DNA from: Streptomyces ruber
GTDB taxonomy: Bacteria; Actinomycetota; Actinomycetes; Streptomycetales; Streptomycetaceae
Assembly (NCBI RefSeq): GCF_014648075.1
Contig: NZ_BMQK01000014.1
Location: forward strand, 62,001-126,000
DNA: 64,000 bases
Direction: 5' to 3'
Shown here piece by piece: positions 42,587 through 52,319 of the stretch. Under the pieces are notes generated by a model that ran no database searches, had not been told where the DNA came from, and was given only the letters and a program-made list of their open reading frames with translations. The stretch's first letter is position 1; the number at the start of each line of letters is the position of its first letter. The translations under genes were made by a program, and so were the position numbers.

Positions 42587-43291
42587 ATGGCGGAGAAGCG
42601 AGGCACGAGCGGCGGGCTGCGGGAGCGGAAGAAGCGTGCGACGCGCGCCGCTCTCGCGGAGGCCGCGGTGCGTCTCGCCGCGGAGCACGGGACGGACAAC
42701 GTCACGGTCGAGGCCATCAGCGCCGCGGCCGGTGTCTCCGTGCGGACCTTCTTCAACTACTTCGACTCGCGCGACGACTCCTTCATCGCCATCGACGCCG
42801 AAGCCGGCGAGCGCGTACGCCGGGCCGTACTGCACGCACCTGCCGGTCTGTCGCCCCTGGAGGCCGTACGCGAGGGCCTGGCCACGGAGTTGCGGGAGAT
42901 CGAGCGGCAGCACGGGCTCTGGAGCCTGTACGCCCGTGTGCTGCGCACGTCACCGCACCTCCTGGTCCGGCACCTCGGGGCGCACATGGCCGACGAGACG
43001 GGACTGGCGGAGGCGATCGCCCGGCGCATCGCCTCCGGCCCGGACGGCCCGGACGGCCCGGCACCCGGCGACCGCGCCACACCCTCCGCGGACGGGGGCG
43101 GAGACGTGGGCGAGAACGAGCGGCGCAGGGCGCTGGACCTGTACCCACGGCTGCTGGCGGCCGTCGCCGGCACCGCGGTCCGGGTCAGCGTCGATTACTG
43201 GTGCTGTCGGCAGGAAGAACGTTCCTTCGCCGAGGTCTTCCGTCAGTCGTTCGACCTGCTCGCCGACGGACTGCCCGCGCCACGCCGGTGA
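42587..43291 (+). CDS. TetR-family regulator of the DHA2 exporter
   Basis: 234 aa from ATG 42587 (ATG 42578 and TTG 42569 are alternatives inside the operator-like array; no start has a good ribosome binding site). HTH: LAEAAVRLAAEHGTDNVTVEAISAAAGVSVRTFFNYFDSRDDSF. A ligand domain with a Gly/Pro/Asp-rich insertion (about 150-180). The exporter gene follows 81 bp downstream on the same strand, the common TetR-efflux arrangement, so repression relieved by an exported drug is inferred. Confidence 0.85.
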   Translation: MAEKRGTSGGLRERKKRATRAALAEAAVRLAAEHGTDNVTVEAISAAAGVSVRTFFNYFDSRDDSFIAIDAEAGERVRRAVLHAPAGLSPLEAVREGLATELREIERQHGLWSLYARVLRTSPHLLVRHLGAHMADETGLAEAIARRIASGPDGPDGPAPGDRATPSADGGGDVGENERRRALDLYPRLLAAVAGTAVRVSVDYWCCRQEERSFAEVFRQSFDLLADGLPAPRR

Positions 43292-43372
43292 ACCACGTAG
43301 ACCGGTCCGGCCGGACAACGGCCGGCCGCCCGTACTTCCCGACCACTCACCACCACTGCTGAGAGAGAAGCT

Positions 43373-45031
43373 GTGACAGCCACCCAGGCGCCCGATACGG
43401 CGTCACCCACCGCCATGACCAACCGGCAGATACTCCAGGCCATGTCCGGGCTGATGGCCGGCATGTTCGTCGCCATCCTCGCGGGCACCGTCGTCTCCAA
43501 CGCGCTGCCCACGATCATCGCCGACCTCGGTGCGAGCCAGTCCTCGTACACCTGGGTCGTCACCGCGGAACTGCTGGCCATGACGGCCACCGTGCCGCTG
43601 TGGGGCAAGCTGTCCGACCTCTTCGACAAGAAGCTGCTGCTCCAGCTCTCCCTCGGCATGTTCGTGGTGGGTTCGCTGCTGGCGGGCTTCTCCCACGGCG
43701 TCGGCCTGCTGATCTTCAGCCGGGTGATCCAGGGCATCGGCGCGGGCGGCCTGACCGCCCTGGCCCAGGTCGTCATGGCCGCGATCATCCCGCCGCGCAG
43801 GCTGGGCAAGTACTCCGGCATCTTCGGCGCCGTCTTCGCCGTCGGCACGGTGGCCGGGCCCCTCATCGGCGGTGTCCTGGTGGACACCTCGTGGCTGGGC
43901 TGGCGCTGGTGCTTCTTCATCGGTGTGCCGTTCGCGGTGCTCGCCATCATCCTGCTGCAGGCCACGCTGAAGCTGCCGCAGTCCCGGCGTGAGGCGAAGA
44001 TCGACTGGCTGGGCGCCTTCCTGATCGTCGCGGGCGTCTGCGCGCTGCTCATCTGGGTGTCGCTGGCCGGCAACGAGTTCGACTGGGCCTCCTGGCAGAC
44101 CGCGGCCCTCGTGGCCGGTGGCCTGATCCTGCTGGCCGCCGCGGTGTTCGTCGAGGCGCGGACCGCCGAGCCGGTCATCCCGCTGGACATCTTCGAGAAC
44201 CGCACCGTCACGCTGACCACCGTCGCCAGCCTCCTGGTCGGTGTCGCCATGTTCGGCGGCACGGTCTTCCTCTCGCAGTACTTCCAGGTCGCCCTGGGCA
44301 AGACGCCGACCGTCGCGGGTCTGATGAGCCTGCCCATGATCGGTGGTCTGCTGGTCTCCTCCACCGTCGCCGGACAGCTGATCAGCAGGACCGGCAAGTG
44401 GAAGGCGTACCTGGTGGCGGGGGCGGTCATCATGACCGCCGGTCTCGGCCTGCTGTCCACGATCGACTCCGAGACGCACTTCGGCCTGCTCAGCATCTAC
44501 ATGGCCGTCCTCGGCGTCGGTGTCGGCATGCTGATGCAGAACCTCGTGCTCGCCGCGCAGAACGACGTCCCCGCCGCCGAGCTGGGCGCCGCGACCTCCG
44601 TGCTGTCCTTCTTCCGCAGCATGGGCGGCACCATCGGCACCAGCGTCCTCGGCGCGATCCTCGCGAACCGGGTCGCCAGCGAGATCACCAAGGGGCTCGG
44701 TGCGGCCGGCGCCGCCCCGGAGGGCGCCTCGGCCGGCGGCCACGGCGCCGTCCCGGACATGAGCACCCTGCCCGAGCCGATGCGCCAGATCATCGAGCAC
44801 GCCTACGGGGTCGCCACCGCCGACCTGTTCCTCATCGCCACGCCCTGCGCCCTGCTGGCACTGATCACGGTCGTCTTCATCAAGGAGAAGCCGCTGAAGA
44901 CCACCAGCGGTATGGAGCGGCTCGCCGAGGAGGCCGGTGACGCGGCCGGCGCGGGCGCCACGCTGCCCGGCCAGTCCGCGGGGAGCGACCCGCTGAAGAA
45001 GGACGGCGACCCGGCGTCCCCGGTCGGCTGA
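43373..45031 (+). CDS. MFS drug exporter, DHA2 (EmrB/QacA) family, 14 TM
   Basis: 552 aa from GTG 43373 (GAGAGAGAAG upstream). About 14 hydrophobic segments; motif A-like GKLSDLFDKKLLL, motif C-like GPLIGGVLVD and RWCFFIGVPFAV typical of DHA2 proteins. A long loop (about 440-475, rich in Gly/Ala/Ser) separates the last two segments and the C terminus is a disordered charged tail. Proton-driven export of hydrophobic drugs is expected; substrate unknown. Confidence 0.9.
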   Translation: MTATQAPDTASPTAMTNRQILQAMSGLMAGMFVAILAGTVVSNALPTIIADLGASQSSYTWVVTAELLAMTATVPLWGKLSDLFDKKLLLQLSLGMFVVGSLLAGFSHGVGLLIFSRVIQGIGAGGLTALAQVVMAAIIPPRRLGKYSGIFGAVFAVGTVAGPLIGGVLVDTSWLGWRWCFFIGVPFAVLAIILLQATLKLPQSRREAKIDWLGAFLIVAGVCALLIWVSLAGNEFDWASWQTAALVAGGLILLAAAVFVEARTAEPVIPLDIFENRTVTLTTVASLLVGVAMFGGTVFLSQYFQVALGKTPTVAGLMSLPMIGGLLVSSTVAGQLISRTGKWKAYLVAGAVIMTAGLGLLSTIDSETHFGLLSIYMAVLGVGVGMLMQNLVLAAQNDVPAAELGAATSVLSFFRSMGGTIGTSVLGAILANRVASEITKGLGAAGAAPEGASAGGHGAVPDMSTLPEPMRQIIEHAYGVATADLFLIATPCALLALITVVFIKEKPLKTTSGMERLAEEAGDAAGAGATLPGQSAGSDPLKKDGDPASPVG

Positions 45032-45084
45032 CCGGAAGCAGGAAGCCGTAAGCCGTAACCCGTGGGCACGGCCTGTACGACCGG

Positions 45085-45120
45085 AGCGCCGCCTCTCCCT
45101 TCGCCGGGGGAGGCGGCGCT
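45085..45120. terminator. Hairpin terminator after the MFS gene
   Basis: AGCGCCGCCTC (45085-45095) / GAGGCGGCGCT (45110-45120), between the MFS gene and the convergent ferredoxin gene. Confidence 0.75.
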
Positions 45121-45287
45121 TCCGCGTCCACGGCTTCATCCCCCAGGTCCTGACGCGCTTCAGGTCCCGGGGCGTGCCCGGCGGTGAGCCGGTGCGCCGT
45201 TGCTGTGCGACGCCGACTGCGCCAAGGAGCCCGCGGGAGAGGGGAGCGACCGTCTCGACGGGCAGGTCACCCTCGCCGCAGGGTGTC

Positions 45288-45488
45288 TCACTCCTCGGCC
45301 ACGGCGATGGCACCGACCGGGCAGGCCCGGGCGGCCTCCCGCACCAGCGGGTCGCCGCCCCCGTCCTCCCGGCCGGGTACCAGCGTGCTGAAACCGTCGT
45401 CGTCCTGGGTGAACACTTCCGGCGCGGTCAGGGCGCACTGGCCCGCGCCGATGCAGACGTCCTTGTCGATGTCGATGTGAAGGCGCAT
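45288..45488 (-). CDS. [3Fe-4S] ferredoxin
   Basis: 66 aa. Cys ligands in CIGAGQC and ACPVGAI with Ala where a fourth cluster Cys would be, the pattern of actinobacterial 3Fe-4S ferredoxins (SuaB type). Encoded 12 bases after a P450 gene on the same strand, it is the probable electron donor of that P450. Confidence 0.92.
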   Translation of the reverse strand: MRLHIDIDKDVCIGAGQCALTAPEVFTQDDDGFSTLVPGREDGGGDPLVREAARACPVGAIAVAEE

Positions 45489-45500
45489 GAGGCGGGCCTC

Positions 45501-46709
45501 TCACCAGGTCACGGGGAGTTCCAGCATCCCCTGTATCGTTTCGCCGTCCTTGAACGGAATGTCCTCCGCGGGAACGGCGAGCCGCAGGCCCGGCAGCCGC
45601 TCGAACAGGGCGGGCAGGGCGATCTCCAGTTCGGCGCGGGCGAGGTTCTGGCCCAGGCACTGGTGGATGCCGAAGCCGAAGGCGACGTGATGGCGGGCCG
45701 GCCGGTGCCAGTCCAGGGAGTCGGGCTCGGCGTAGACGTCCTCGTCCCGGTTGATGACGGACGTCCCGAAGACCACTCCGTCACCGGCCCGGATGACCGT
45801 GCCGTCCACCTCGATGTCCTCCGTCGCCACGCGCAGCATCCCGTCCGCTATGGACAGCAGGCGCAGCAACTCGTCCACGGCGGCGGGCACCAGGGAGGGA
45901 TCGGAGCGCAACTCGGCCAGCCGCTCGGGGTGCCGCAGCAGCGTGAAGGTGCCCAACGAGATCATGTTGGCGGTGGTCTCGTGCCCCGCGACCAGCAGGA
46001 TCAGCGCCAGCAGGGCCACCTCGGTCCGGTCCAGCGCCCCGCTCGCCAACTGCTCGTGGACGAGGTCGTCCAGCACCCCGGTGCCGCGCTCCTTCTGTTT
46101 GCGGTCGACCAGTTCCTCTATGTACTCCATGAACCGGTCGCGGGCGTCCTCCATCTCCTCGGCCGTCCGGCCGCGCAGCAGGCGGCGTGACTGCTCCTCG
46201 AAGAACTCGTGGTCGGCGTACGGGACGCCCAGCAGTTCGCAGATCACCATGGACGGCACGGGCAGCGCGAAGGCGCCGACGAGTTCGGCGGGCGGCCCCT
46301 GCTCGATCATGGCGTCGAGGCGTTCGTCGACGACGCGCCGGATCCGCGGCCGCAGCTCGGCGGCGCGCTTCAGGGTGAAACTCGGGACCAGCATGCGCCG
46401 TTGGACGTGGTGCTCGGGGTCGTCGACGCCGAGCAGGATCGGCCGGCGGTCGCGGCGGAGCGCCGCGAAGCGGGCGGTGGTCATGGGGAACCCGGGCCGG
46501 TTGCGGTCGGAGGACAGCCGCGGGTCGGCGAGCAGGCTCCGGGCGGCGGCGTGCCCGCTGACCAGCCAGACCGGGCGGCCGTCGTACAGGGTGACGCGGG
46601 CCAGCGGGCGGTCGGCGCGCAGCGGGTCGTACGCGGCCGGGGGGTGGTAGGGACAGGTACGGCTCTGGGGGAAGGCGACGGGTTTCGACAGGTGTGTCAC
46701 GTCCGTCAT
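45501..46709 (-). CDS. Cytochrome P450, CYP105-like
   Basis: 402 aa. I-helix LLVAGHETTANM, ExxR in DELLRLLS, heme loop FGFGIHQCLGQNLAR. Sequence style (FPQSRTCPYHPP start, RLSSDRNRPGFP, DDPEHHVQRRM) fits CYP105, a broad-specificity Streptomyces family including drug- and herbicide-metabolising enzymes. Paired with the ferredoxin downstream. The 249-bp upstream region has an ATG-centred ATGGTCGACAT element but no clear operator. Confidence 0.92.
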   Translation of the reverse strand: MTDVTHLSKPVAFPQSRTCPYHPPAAYDPLRADRPLARVTLYDGRPVWLVSGHAAARSLLADPRLSSDRNRPGFPMTTARFAALRRDRRPILLGVDDPEHHVQRRMLVPSFTLKRAAELRPRIRRVVDERLDAMIEQGPPAELVGAFALPVPSMVICELLGVPYADHEFFEEQSRRLLRGRTAEEMEDARDRFMEYIEELVDRKQKERGTGVLDDLVHEQLASGALDRTEVALLALILLVAGHETTANMISLGTFTLLRHPERLAELRSDPSLVPAAVDELLRLLSIADGMLRVATEDIEVDGTVIRAGDGVVFGTSVINRDEDVYAEPDSLDWHRPARHHVAFGFGIHQCLGQNLARAELEIALPALFERLPGLRLAVPAEDIPFKDGETIQGMLELPVTW

Positions 46710-46958
46710 GTCAGACCTCGCAGACGAAAGAGTGCATCGTGCCGATCCTCATTAGATGGTCGACATATCCGGGGAGCGACGCGAGATCCGGTCAGATCGG
46801 CGCCGTACGCGATGTGGCCGGATGAGGCGCACGGGAGCCGGTACGGGGCCCGGACCGCATCGCGCGCCCGGGTTCTGCCCCCGGGGCACGCGCACACCTG
46901 CGCCCCCTGGCTCGGAAGCGACCCCGAGCGCACTCCGGTGCTTTCGCGCCCGAGTGCG

Positions 46959-48965
46959 TCAGGCCCGGTATCCGCGCAGCTTGCGGTACAGCGTCGCGCG
47001 GGCGATGCCCAGGGACGCGGCCGCGCGCGCCTTGTTCCCGCCGTGCCGGCGCAGCGCCTCCAGGATGGCGGTGCGCTCGGCGCTCTCCATCGCGCTCATC
47101 CGCCGGACGCCGGACCCCTCACGGACCGGGTCCGGCAGCTCGGCCCGCCGGACCGGGCCCGCGGCGCGCCGCTGCCGGGCCAACGCCCCGACCAGGTGCG
47201 CCAGTTCGGTGACGTTTCCGGGCCAGGGGTACTGCTCCAGGGCGCGCAGCGCGTCCAGCGTCCAGGTCAGCGGCGGTTCGCCGGGGGCGGGCCGCGGTGC
47301 CAGCCGGGCCAGTAAGTCCTTGATGTCGTCCGGGCGTTCCCGCAGCGCGGGGAGCGTGACCGAGCGGGCCGCCAGCATGTCGAGAAGGCGCCGCAGGCAG
47401 GGACCGGGGACGGCGCCGGGCGTGTAGGTGACGAGCAGGGGCGCGTCCGGTCGTGCGCCGAGCAGGGAGTTGAGGACCGCCACATCGGACTGGGCGAGAC
47501 GCTCGGCGTGGCGCAGCAGCAGAACGCGGTCGTCCGCCGGTGCCCCGGCCCAGGCGGTGAGCGCGTCGCCGGAGTTCCGGGCCGCGTCCACCACCAGGAG
47601 GTCCGTGTCCTCCCGCGCGGTCAGCAGCTCCCGTGCCAGGGAGGTCTTGCCCGTCCCCCGCTCGCCGGTCAGCAGCAGAGGGCCCCCGGCGCGCGTGAGT
47701 TCCGCCGCACGGGCCGACGCGAGGAGCCAGGGCACCGAACGCCCGGCGAGATTGACGGCGGACGCCGCCGGTGTCCGCACGGCCCGCCCGGCGGACGGCC
47801 CGGGGGAGTGCGCGCGACCGAGAACGGCGACCACTCCGACGACGGCACCGCGGTGCCGGACGGGTGTGAGGCGGGCGGTACCGGCGCCGTCGGGCAGGCG
47901 GAGGTCGTACGACCCGGAAGGGAACGTTCCCGCATCACCCGCTCCCGTACCGCCCGCTCCCGTACCGCCCGCTCCCGTACCGCCCGCTCCCGTGTCACCC
48001 GTCCCCGTGTCACCCGTCCCCGTGCCGCCCGTCCCCGTGTCACCCGTCCCCGTGTCACTCGCCCCCGTAGCGCCCGTCCCCGTGCCATCCGTCCCCGTAC
48101 CGCTCGCGTCCGCACCGTCCGCGTCCGCTCTCGCACCGTCCGCGTCCGCTCCCGTGTCGCTCGCGTCGGCACCGCTCGCCGCGGCGTCCCGCTCCAGCGT
48201 TTCCACGGCCCGGGGCGACAGCATCGCCTCCGCCGCCTCGTTCAGCAGCCGGTTGCGTCCGTCGAACGCCGCCACCGCGGCTCCCGGCCGGGCGGCCGCC
48301 CGCTGGTAGGCGTCGAGCAGCACGCGCTCGGCCGGGCCGTTCCGTTCCCGCTCACGCAGCCGCAGTTCCGCCTCGACGGCCGCCGCCGTGGCCTCGGCGA
48401 GGGCGGCGCAGGGATGCGGAGCGCACCCGGCGCACAGACCCGAGACGACGGTCACCGTGCCGAGCACCCGCTCGCCGTCGGGCGCCGGCACGGGGACGCT
48501 GACGGCCGACACGTCCTGCCAGAGGTCGAGGAAGTGCTCGGGACCGTGCGCCTCCGCGCGGCTCCGGGTCCGCAGCGCGAGCGCCGCGCTGTTGTGCCCG
48601 ACCTCCCGCTCGGACAGGTCCCGGCACGCCGGGACGTCACCGGGCAGGTCCCCGGCCGACCACAGCACGCGCAGCCGCTCGTCGGTGAGCAGCAGCATGG
48701 CCGGCCGGCCGGCGGAGGCCAGGACGGGCGCGAGGCGCTCGAGCACGGGGCGGGCCACTCGCAGCAGATGAGGTGACGGCACCGGCTGCCGGGGCCCGGC
48801 GGGTACCAGGTCGTGCGCCACACCGAAGAAGCGGGCGCGCCGCCAGGCCGCGGCGATCTCGTCCGGCACGTCCTCGGGCAGCGGCCGCCCGCTCAGGAAC
48901 CGTGAGCGGGCCCGGCGCAGTGCGGAGACGGCGGGGCGGGTCGGGGAGTGCTCGCCGCTGCTCAC
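46959..48965 (-). CDS. Fis/GAF transcriptional activator of the sigma54-activator lineage without GAFTGA
   Basis: 668 aa from GTG 48965 (GGGAGG upstream; a start at 49112 would run through operator-like repeats). A GAF-like sensory region (about 60-235), a low-complexity linker of G-T-G-T-D / G-T-G-A-G units (about 265-345), an AAA+ domain (LLLTGERGTGKTSLARELL) in which GAFTGA is absent, and a Fis HTH at the C terminus (AILEALRRHGGNKARAAASLGIARATLYRKLRGY). Streptomyces lacks sigma54, and such AcoR-like proteins activate ordinary promoters. Divergent from the aromatic monooxygenase it probably controls. Confidence 0.87.
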   Translation of the reverse strand: MSSGEHSPTRPAVSALRRARSRFLSGRPLPEDVPDEIAAAWRRARFFGVAHDLVPAGPRQPVPSPHLLRVARPVLERLAPVLASAGRPAMLLLTDERLRVLWSAGDLPGDVPACRDLSEREVGHNSAALALRTRSRAEAHGPEHFLDLWQDVSAVSVPVPAPDGERVLGTVTVVSGLCAGCAPHPCAALAEATAAAVEAELRLRERERNGPAERVLLDAYQRAAARPGAAVAAFDGRNRLLNEAAEAMLSPRAVETLERDAAASGADASDTGADADGARADADGADASGTGTDGTGTGATGASDTGTGDTGTGGTGTGDTGTGDTGAGGTGAGGTGAGGTGAGDAGTFPSGSYDLRLPDGAGTARLTPVRHRGAVVGVVAVLGRAHSPGPSAGRAVRTPAASAVNLAGRSVPWLLASARAAELTRAGGPLLLTGERGTGKTSLARELLTAREDTDLLVVDAARNSGDALTAWAGAPADDRVLLLRHAERLAQSDVAVLNSLLGARPDAPLLVTYTPGAVPGPCLRRLLDMLAARSVTLPALRERPDDIKDLLARLAPRPAPGEPPLTWTLDALRALEQYPWPGNVTELAHLVGALARQRRAAGPVRRAELPDPVREGSGVRRMSAMESAERTAILEALRRHGGNKARAAASLGIARATLYRKLRGYRA
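47938..48175. repeat. 15-bp tandem repeat tract encoding the G-T-G-T-D linker
   Basis: About 16 imperfect 15-bp units such as CGCTCCCGTACCGCC and CGTCCCCGTGTCACC; multiples of 15 keep frame, so copy number could vary between strains. Confidence 0.85.
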
Positions 48966-48996
48966 GCCGCCTCCCACCGCATCGTCGACGGCCAAG

Positions 48997-49038
48997 TCGA
49001 TGGACAAATCGATGTGTCGATGTGTCGATGTGTCGACC
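48997..49038. promoter_or_regulatory. TCGATGTG tandem operator between regulator and monooxygenase genes
   Basis: Three exact 8-bp units TCGATGTG (49009-49016, 49017-49024, 49025-49032) plus TCGACC at 49033-49038 and TCGATGGA at 48997-49004. Between the divergent starts 48965 and 49216. Probably bound by the Fis-type regulator. Confidence 0.65.
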
Positions 49039-49215
49039 GGCACAAGAGCGGGGCCGGTCACGGTCCCCGTCTCTCCCGCGCGCGCCTGTCTCACTTTGAG
49101 ACACCCACGCACCGGCGCACTGCTTCAAGATCATAAGCGGTCGGTGCAGGCCTCACCTTCCCCGGTTCTCCGCCCCCGCCCTCCTCCGTCCCTGTCCTCC
49201 CTGGAGCGAAATCCC

Positions 49216-50961
49216 GTGCACACCGTCGAAACCGACGTGCTGATCGTCGGCAGTGGCCCCGCAGGAGCCGCGGCCGCCCTGGCCCTGAGCACCTACGGCG
49301 TGCCCAACATCGTGGTCACCCGCTACGCCGCCCTCGCCGACACACCCCGCGCGCACATCACCAACCAGCGCACCATGGAGGTCCTGCGCGACCTCGGCGT
49401 CGAGAGGGACGTCATCGCGAAGGCCACGCCCCAGCACCTGATGGGCAACACCACCTTCTGCACCAGCCTGGCCGGCGAGGAACTGGGACGCGTCCGCTCC
49501 TGGGGCAACGATCCGCTCGTCCAGGCCGCGCACGAACTCGCCAGCCCCACCCGCATGTGCGACATGCCGCAGCACCTCATGGAGCCCGTCCTCGTCGACG
49601 CGGCCGTCGCCCGGGGCACGCATCTGCGCTTCAGCACGGTCTACAAGTCGTACGCCGAGGACGCGGACGGCGTCACGGTCACCGTCGAGGACCGGCTGCG
49701 CGGCGACGAGTACACCATCCGCGCCAAGTACCTGATCGGCGCGGACGGCGGCCGTTCGAAGGTCGCCGAGGACGCCGGGCTGCCGATGGGCGGGCAGATG
49801 GGCGTCGCGGGCAGCATCAACATCCTCTTCGACGCGGACCTGAGCAAGTACACCGCGCACCGCCCCGCCACCCTGTACTGGGTGCTCGCCCCCGGCGCCA
49901 CCGTCGGCGGCATAGGCGCCGGTCTCGTCCGCAACGTCCGCCCCTGGAACGAGTGGCTGACCGTCTGGGGCTACGACGTGCAGGCGGGCCCGCCGGACCT
50001 CACCACCGAGTACGCCGAGTCGGTCGTCCGGCAGCTCATCGGCGACGACGAGATACCGGTCACCATCAAGTCGTCCTCGGCGTGGACGGTCAACGAGATG
50101 TACGCCGAGACGTACTCCAGCGGCCGGGTGTTCTGCGCCGGCGACGCCACCCACCGCCACCCGCCGTCCAACGGCCTCGGCTCCAACACCTCCATCCAGG
50201 ACTCGTACAACTTGGCCTGGAAGCTCAAGCTCGTCCTCGACGGCACCGCGTCACCGAAACTGCTCGACACCTACACCGCCGAACGCGCCCCGATCGGCAG
50301 GCAGATCGTGACCCGCGCCAACCGCTCCATCCGCGAGACCGCCCCCGTCTTCGAGGCGCTCGGCGGTCTCGCCCCGCAGACCCCCGAGCAGCTCTGGGCC
50401 AACATCGAGGCCCGCAAGGACGCCACCGGGGCCGCCGCGGAGCAGCGCGCGAAGCTGCGCGAGGCGATCGCGTTCAAGGCGTACGAGTTCAACGCGCACG
50501 GCGTCGACCTCAACCAGCGCTACGACGCCGGGACTTCGGCGGCGATCGTCCCGGACGGCACCGAGGACCCTGGCTTCGACCGCGACCCCGAGCTGTACCA
50601 CCAGCCCTCCTCCCGGCCGGGCGCCAGGCTGCCGCACGCCTGGATCACCGCGGGGACCCGGACCCTGTCCACCCTCGACGCCGCGGGCGGCGGCCGCTTC
50701 ACCGTGTTCACCGGCATCGGCGGCGACTGCTGGCTGCGCGCCGCGGCGGCCCGGGACGCGGACATCGCCACCGCCGTCATCGGCCCCGGACAGCAGTACG
50801 AGGACCCGTACGGCGACTGGGCGCGGGTCAGTGAGATCGCCGACTCGGGTGTTCTGCTGGTGCGCCCCGACGGGTACGTCGCCTTCCGGCACCACGCGGC
50901 GGCGGCGGACGCCGAACGGTTGCTCGGCGACGCGCTGCGGCGGATCCTCGGGCACGACTGA
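49216..50961 (+). CDS. FAD-dependent aromatic monooxygenase (phenol hydroxylase / TfdB-like)
   Basis: 581 aa from GTG 49216 (GGAG upstream). FAD_binding_3 layout: VIVGSGPAGAAAALAL, DG motif in YLIGADGGRSKVAED, GD motif in VFCAGDATHRHPPSNGLGSNTSIQDSYNLAWKL, and a C-terminal thioredoxin-like domain (about 445-575). Such enzymes ortho-hydroxylate phenols. With the intradiol dioxygenase next door it likely prepares a catechol or hydroxyquinol for ring cleavage. Confidence 0.92.
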   Translation: MHTVETDVLIVGSGPAGAAAALALSTYGVPNIVVTRYAALADTPRAHITNQRTMEVLRDLGVERDVIAKATPQHLMGNTTFCTSLAGEELGRVRSWGNDPLVQAAHELASPTRMCDMPQHLMEPVLVDAAVARGTHLRFSTVYKSYAEDADGVTVTVEDRLRGDEYTIRAKYLIGADGGRSKVAEDAGLPMGGQMGVAGSINILFDADLSKYTAHRPATLYWVLAPGATVGGIGAGLVRNVRPWNEWLTVWGYDVQAGPPDLTTEYAESVVRQLIGDDEIPVTIKSSSAWTVNEMYAETYSSGRVFCAGDATHRHPPSNGLGSNTSIQDSYNLAWKLKLVLDGTASPKLLDTYTAERAPIGRQIVTRANRSIRETAPVFEALGGLAPQTPEQLWANIEARKDATGAAAEQRAKLREAIAFKAYEFNAHGVDLNQRYDAGTSAAIVPDGTEDPGFDRDPELYHQPSSRPGARLPHAWITAGTRTLSTLDAAGGGRFTVFTGIGGDCWLRAAAARDADIATAVIGPGQQYEDPYGDWARVSEIADSGVLLVRPDGYVAFRHHAAAADAERLLGDALRRILGHD

Positions 50962-51017
50962 CGCGACCGGGCGACCGCCCGGCCGGCCCACGCATCCGAC
51001 GACGAACGAGGAGCGGC

Positions 51018-51887
51018 ATGGCCACCGACGCCGACGTGACCAGCGTCACCGAACAGGCCGTGGACAGCCTGCGCGGCACCGCCGACCCCCGCCTGCGCGA
51101 ACTGCTCACCGGGCTGATCCGCCACCTCCACGACTTCGCGCGGGAGACCCGGCTCACCCACGAGGAGTGGGCCCGCGCGATCGGCTTCCTCACGGCGACG
51201 GGAAGGGCGAGCACCGGCACCCGGCAGGAGGTCATCCTCCTCTCGGACGTGCTCGGACTGTCCATGCTGGTCGAGGCGGTGAACGCGCACACCGGCCCGG
51301 CCGCCACGGAGCCGGCCGTCCTCGGCCCCTTCCACCTGACCGAGTCACCGGTCCGTGCCCTCGGCGCGGACATCGACCTGGTGGGCGGCGGCGAGCCGTG
51401 CGTGGTCAGCGGCCGGGTGCTGTCCGAGGACGGCACCCCGCTGCCCGGCGCCGTCCTCGACGTGTGGCAGGCGGACGGGCACGGCTTCTACGACGTGCAG
51501 CGCCCGGACGTCCAGCCGCCCGGCAACGGGCGCGGCCTCTTCACGGCGGACGAGGCGGGCCGCTACCGGTTCCGCACCTGTGTGCCGAGCCCCTACCCGG
51601 TCCCGGTCGACGGCCCGGTCGGCGAACTGCTCCGCGCGACCGGCCGCCACCCCTGCCGGCCCGCCCACATCCACTTCATCGCCACCGCGGACGGCCACAC
51701 CCCGGTCACCACGCACCTCTTCGTGGCGGGCAGCGACTACCTCGACTCGGACGCCGTCCTCGCGGTGCGGAGCAGCCTGGTGCGCGACTTCACGGAGACC
51801 GACGACCCGGCCCTGGCGGAGCAGTGCGGGGTCGGGAACCCGTTCCGGCACGCCCGGTTCGACCTCGTGCTGAGCAGGGCGTGCTGA
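51018..51887 (+). CDS. Intradiol ring-cleavage dioxygenase (hydroxyquinol/catechol 1,2-dioxygenase type)
   Basis: 289 aa. N-terminal dimerisation helices (about 1-100) and a catalytic beta-sandwich with the four Fe(III) ligands Tyr in GFYDVQ, Tyr in GRYRFRT, and two His in RPAHIHFIA. The start ATG 51018 is preceded by GAGGAGCGGC. Translated about 56 bp after the monooxygenase on the same strand: a two-gene peripheral/cleavage unit. A maleylacetate reductase is not in the window. Confidence 0.92.
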   Translation: MATDADVTSVTEQAVDSLRGTADPRLRELLTGLIRHLHDFARETRLTHEEWARAIGFLTATGRASTGTRQEVILLSDVLGLSMLVEAVNAHTGPAATEPAVLGPFHLTESPVRALGADIDLVGGGEPCVVSGRVLSEDGTPLPGAVLDVWQADGHGFYDVQRPDVQPPGNGRGLFTADEAGRYRFRTCVPSPYPVPVDGPVGELLRATGRHPCRPAHIHFIATADGHTPVTTHLFVAGSDYLDSDAVLAVRSSLVRDFTETDDPALAEQCGVGNPFRHARFDLVLSRAC

Positions 51888-51986
51888 CCGGGGCCGACGG
51901 TCCGTCGGCGAGGACCCCGCTCGTACACTGATCCGCATTCGTCCCCGCTCCCGCGCACTCCCCGCGGGATCCCGCAAGGAGAAGAC

Positions 51987-52295
51987 ATGGCAATCGAGGT
52001 CGTCGACGCCCCGGCGCAGAACCGTTACGAGGCCCGGCTCGACGGGGGGACGGACGTCGCGGGCTTCGCCCAGTACATCCGCACCCCGGAGCTCGTCGCC
52101 TTCGTCCACACCGAGGTCGACCGGCGGCACGAGGGCAGGGGCGTCGGCTCGGCGCTGGTGCGGCAGTCGCTCGACGAGGCCCGTGAGGCGGGGCTGAGGG
52201 TGCTGGCCACCTGCCCCTTCTACGCCGCCTGGATCAACCGCCACCCCGAGTACCAGGGCCTGCTGTACCAGGCGCGCAGCAGCGTCGCCGACTGA
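51987..52295 (+). CDS. GNAT-like N-acetyltransferase, YjdJ/Gcn5-related short form
   Basis: 102 aa with AAGGAGAAG upstream. Core motif A RRHEGRGVGSALVRQSLDEAREAGLRVLATCPFYAAWINRHPEY is that of the short GNAT (NATD1/YidJ-type) family. Substrate unknown. The promoter lies just after the dioxygenase gene. Confidence 0.88.
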   Translation: MAIEVVDAPAQNRYEARLDGGTDVAGFAQYIRTPELVAFVHTEVDRRHEGRGVGSALVRQSLDEAREAGLRVLATCPFYAAWINRHPEYQGLLYQARSSVAD

Positions 52296-52319
52296 CGGCG
52301 GCTCAGGACGTGAGCAGGT

